From: a virus | Virus record (IMG/VR): IMGVR_UViG_3300017786_000160 | Coordinates: 1-22,748 of that record | Direction: 5' to 3' (one strand) | DNA: 22,748 nucleotides | In this document: piece by piece, positions 22,265-22,748 of the stretch | How the letters are laid out: every line of letters starts with the position of its first letter | Position numbering within the stretch: position 1 is the first letter of the stretch | Translations under genes and position numbers: made by a program | Notes under the pieces: model-generated | What the model saw: the letters and a program-made list of their open reading frames with translations, nothing else | What the model was told of the DNA's origin: nothing | The model's database searches: none

Positions 22265-22748
22265 TGCAAGTATTAGAACGAGCAGACATCGAAAGTATTA
22301 TATTTGGCGGACATGACAGTGGTGTTACACAAGTGCGCGGTTATCAAAACTATGATATAAGTGATTTGGAAGTACAAGCGATAGCGAATCCTACAGCAAA
22401 ACGCCCCTGGGTAGATACAAGTGTAAAAAGTGCAGACTTTGAGCGTGTGTTTTTTCAGGTATCGCCTAAGAGTTATGCAGACTTTGGTAGCAATTTAGGA
22501 TACTATGTCTTTAAATGTGCGCAGGAGTTTGACATACACGCCACTGGTGTAGATTATAACTTTGAATATATCAGTGTATGTCAAGGTATAAAAGCACGGC
22601 ACACTGCCAGCCTTGCAGAATTTAAGTATACAAATCTTGAACAGTGGCACAATGCAAGTGATTATTATGATTTTATGACAGTGTTTAATGTTATACATCA
22701 CTTGTATAATCGTACAGAAAAATACATGGACATGAACCGTTTAATAAA
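22264..22748 (+). CDS. SAM methyltransferase-like protein, 3' end outside window
   Basis: The gene starts at an ATG sharing one base with the previous stop and stays open to the window end (161 codons). SPKSYADFGSNLGYYVF matches motif I of class I methyltransferases (Asp, Gly, then Asn-Leu-Gly), ATGVDYN the acidic ribose-binding strand, and YDFMTVFNVIHHLY motif IV, a form common in small-molecule and sugar methyltransferases. It is the third methyltransferase of the cassette. The C-terminal part and the exact family cannot be seen. Confidence 0.68.
   Translation, partial: MQVLERADIESIIFGGHDSGVTQVRGYQNYDISDLEVQAIANPTAKRPWVDTSVKSADFERVFFQVSPKSYADFGSNLGYYVFKCAQEFDIHATGVDYNFEYISVCQGIKARHTASLAEFKYTNLEQWHNASDYYDFMTVFNVIHHLYNRTEKYMDMNRLI

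Noticed and set aside
22529-22560. TTGACA followed by TATAAC as a promoter
   Set aside because: The spacer is 20 bases and the site lies in the middle of the methyltransferase-like gene.
1-22748. tRNA genes, CRISPR arrays, insertion sequences, integrase or attachment sites
   Set aside because: None was seen on reading both strands; gaps between genes are short and explained by the promoters, terminators and leaders listed.

Overview
This window is most likely part of a marine T4-like myovirus (tailed phage) genome. It carries three recognisable T4-type replication and recombination genes: a gene 32-like single-strand DNA-binding protein, the UvsX recombinase and the UvsY mediator. The DNA is AT-rich, coding density is very high, and most genes overlap by 1 to about 40 bases. 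No rRNA, tRNA, CRISPR array or transposase was seen. The host cannot be read directly. The porin-like gene (DVTIGG-type mature N-terminus, C-terminal Phe) and the general style suggest a Gram-negative marine bacterium, perhaps an alphaproteobacterium, but that is inference.

Layout. (1) 1-1034: the 3' part of an asparagine-synthetase-like amidotransferase, entering from the left. (2) 1026-2147: the gp32 transcription unit, with its own sigma70-type promoter (TTGACA-N17-TATACT), a dyad over the promoter, a repeated leader element and a terminator. (3) 2152-5300: four overlapping accessory genes: a small sulfotransferase-like protein, two radical SAM proteins with N-terminal cysteine clusters, and a short SDR between them. 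(4) 5278-8198: a second sigma70-type promoter with perfect hexamers and spacing (TTGACA-N17-TATAAT) drives an SGNH-hydrolase-like gene, uvsX, a 73-aa acidic protein and uvsY, closed by a bidirectional terminator. (5) 8214-10088, minus strand: an outer-membrane porin-like gene with signal peptide, promoter and a Fur-box-like site, followed upstream by a GT-B-like gene. (6) 10117-22748, plus strand: a near-continuous run of 13 genes ending in a methyltransferase that leaves the window. They encode a GT-A-like transferase, two 2-oxoglutarate/Fe(II) oxygenase-like proteins, a kinase-methyltransferase fusion, two further methyltransferases, an SGNH-like protein, two radical SAM enzymes, a MptE/DUF115-like protein, three more GT-B-like paralogues and a kinase-like protein.

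How it may fit together. The core genes handle recombination-dependent replication and look set up for transcription by host-type sigma70 polymerase. The accessory genes read as a small-molecule or glycan building and decorating pathway: amide transfer, sulfation, redox, radical chemistry, hydroxylation, phosphorylation, methylation, acyl removal or transfer, and several glycosyl transfers. No polymer flippase, polymerase or peptide precursor is visible, so the product (virion glycan, altered host surface glycan, or modified nucleotide or cofactor) is unknown. The most notable points are the four-member GT-B-like family, the kinase-methyltransferase fusion resembling O-antigen chain terminators in content, the MptE-like protein with a degenerate cytidylyltransferase-like tail, and the self-contained porin unit with possible iron-type control. 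All functional calls come from reading motifs by eye; no database search was possible.
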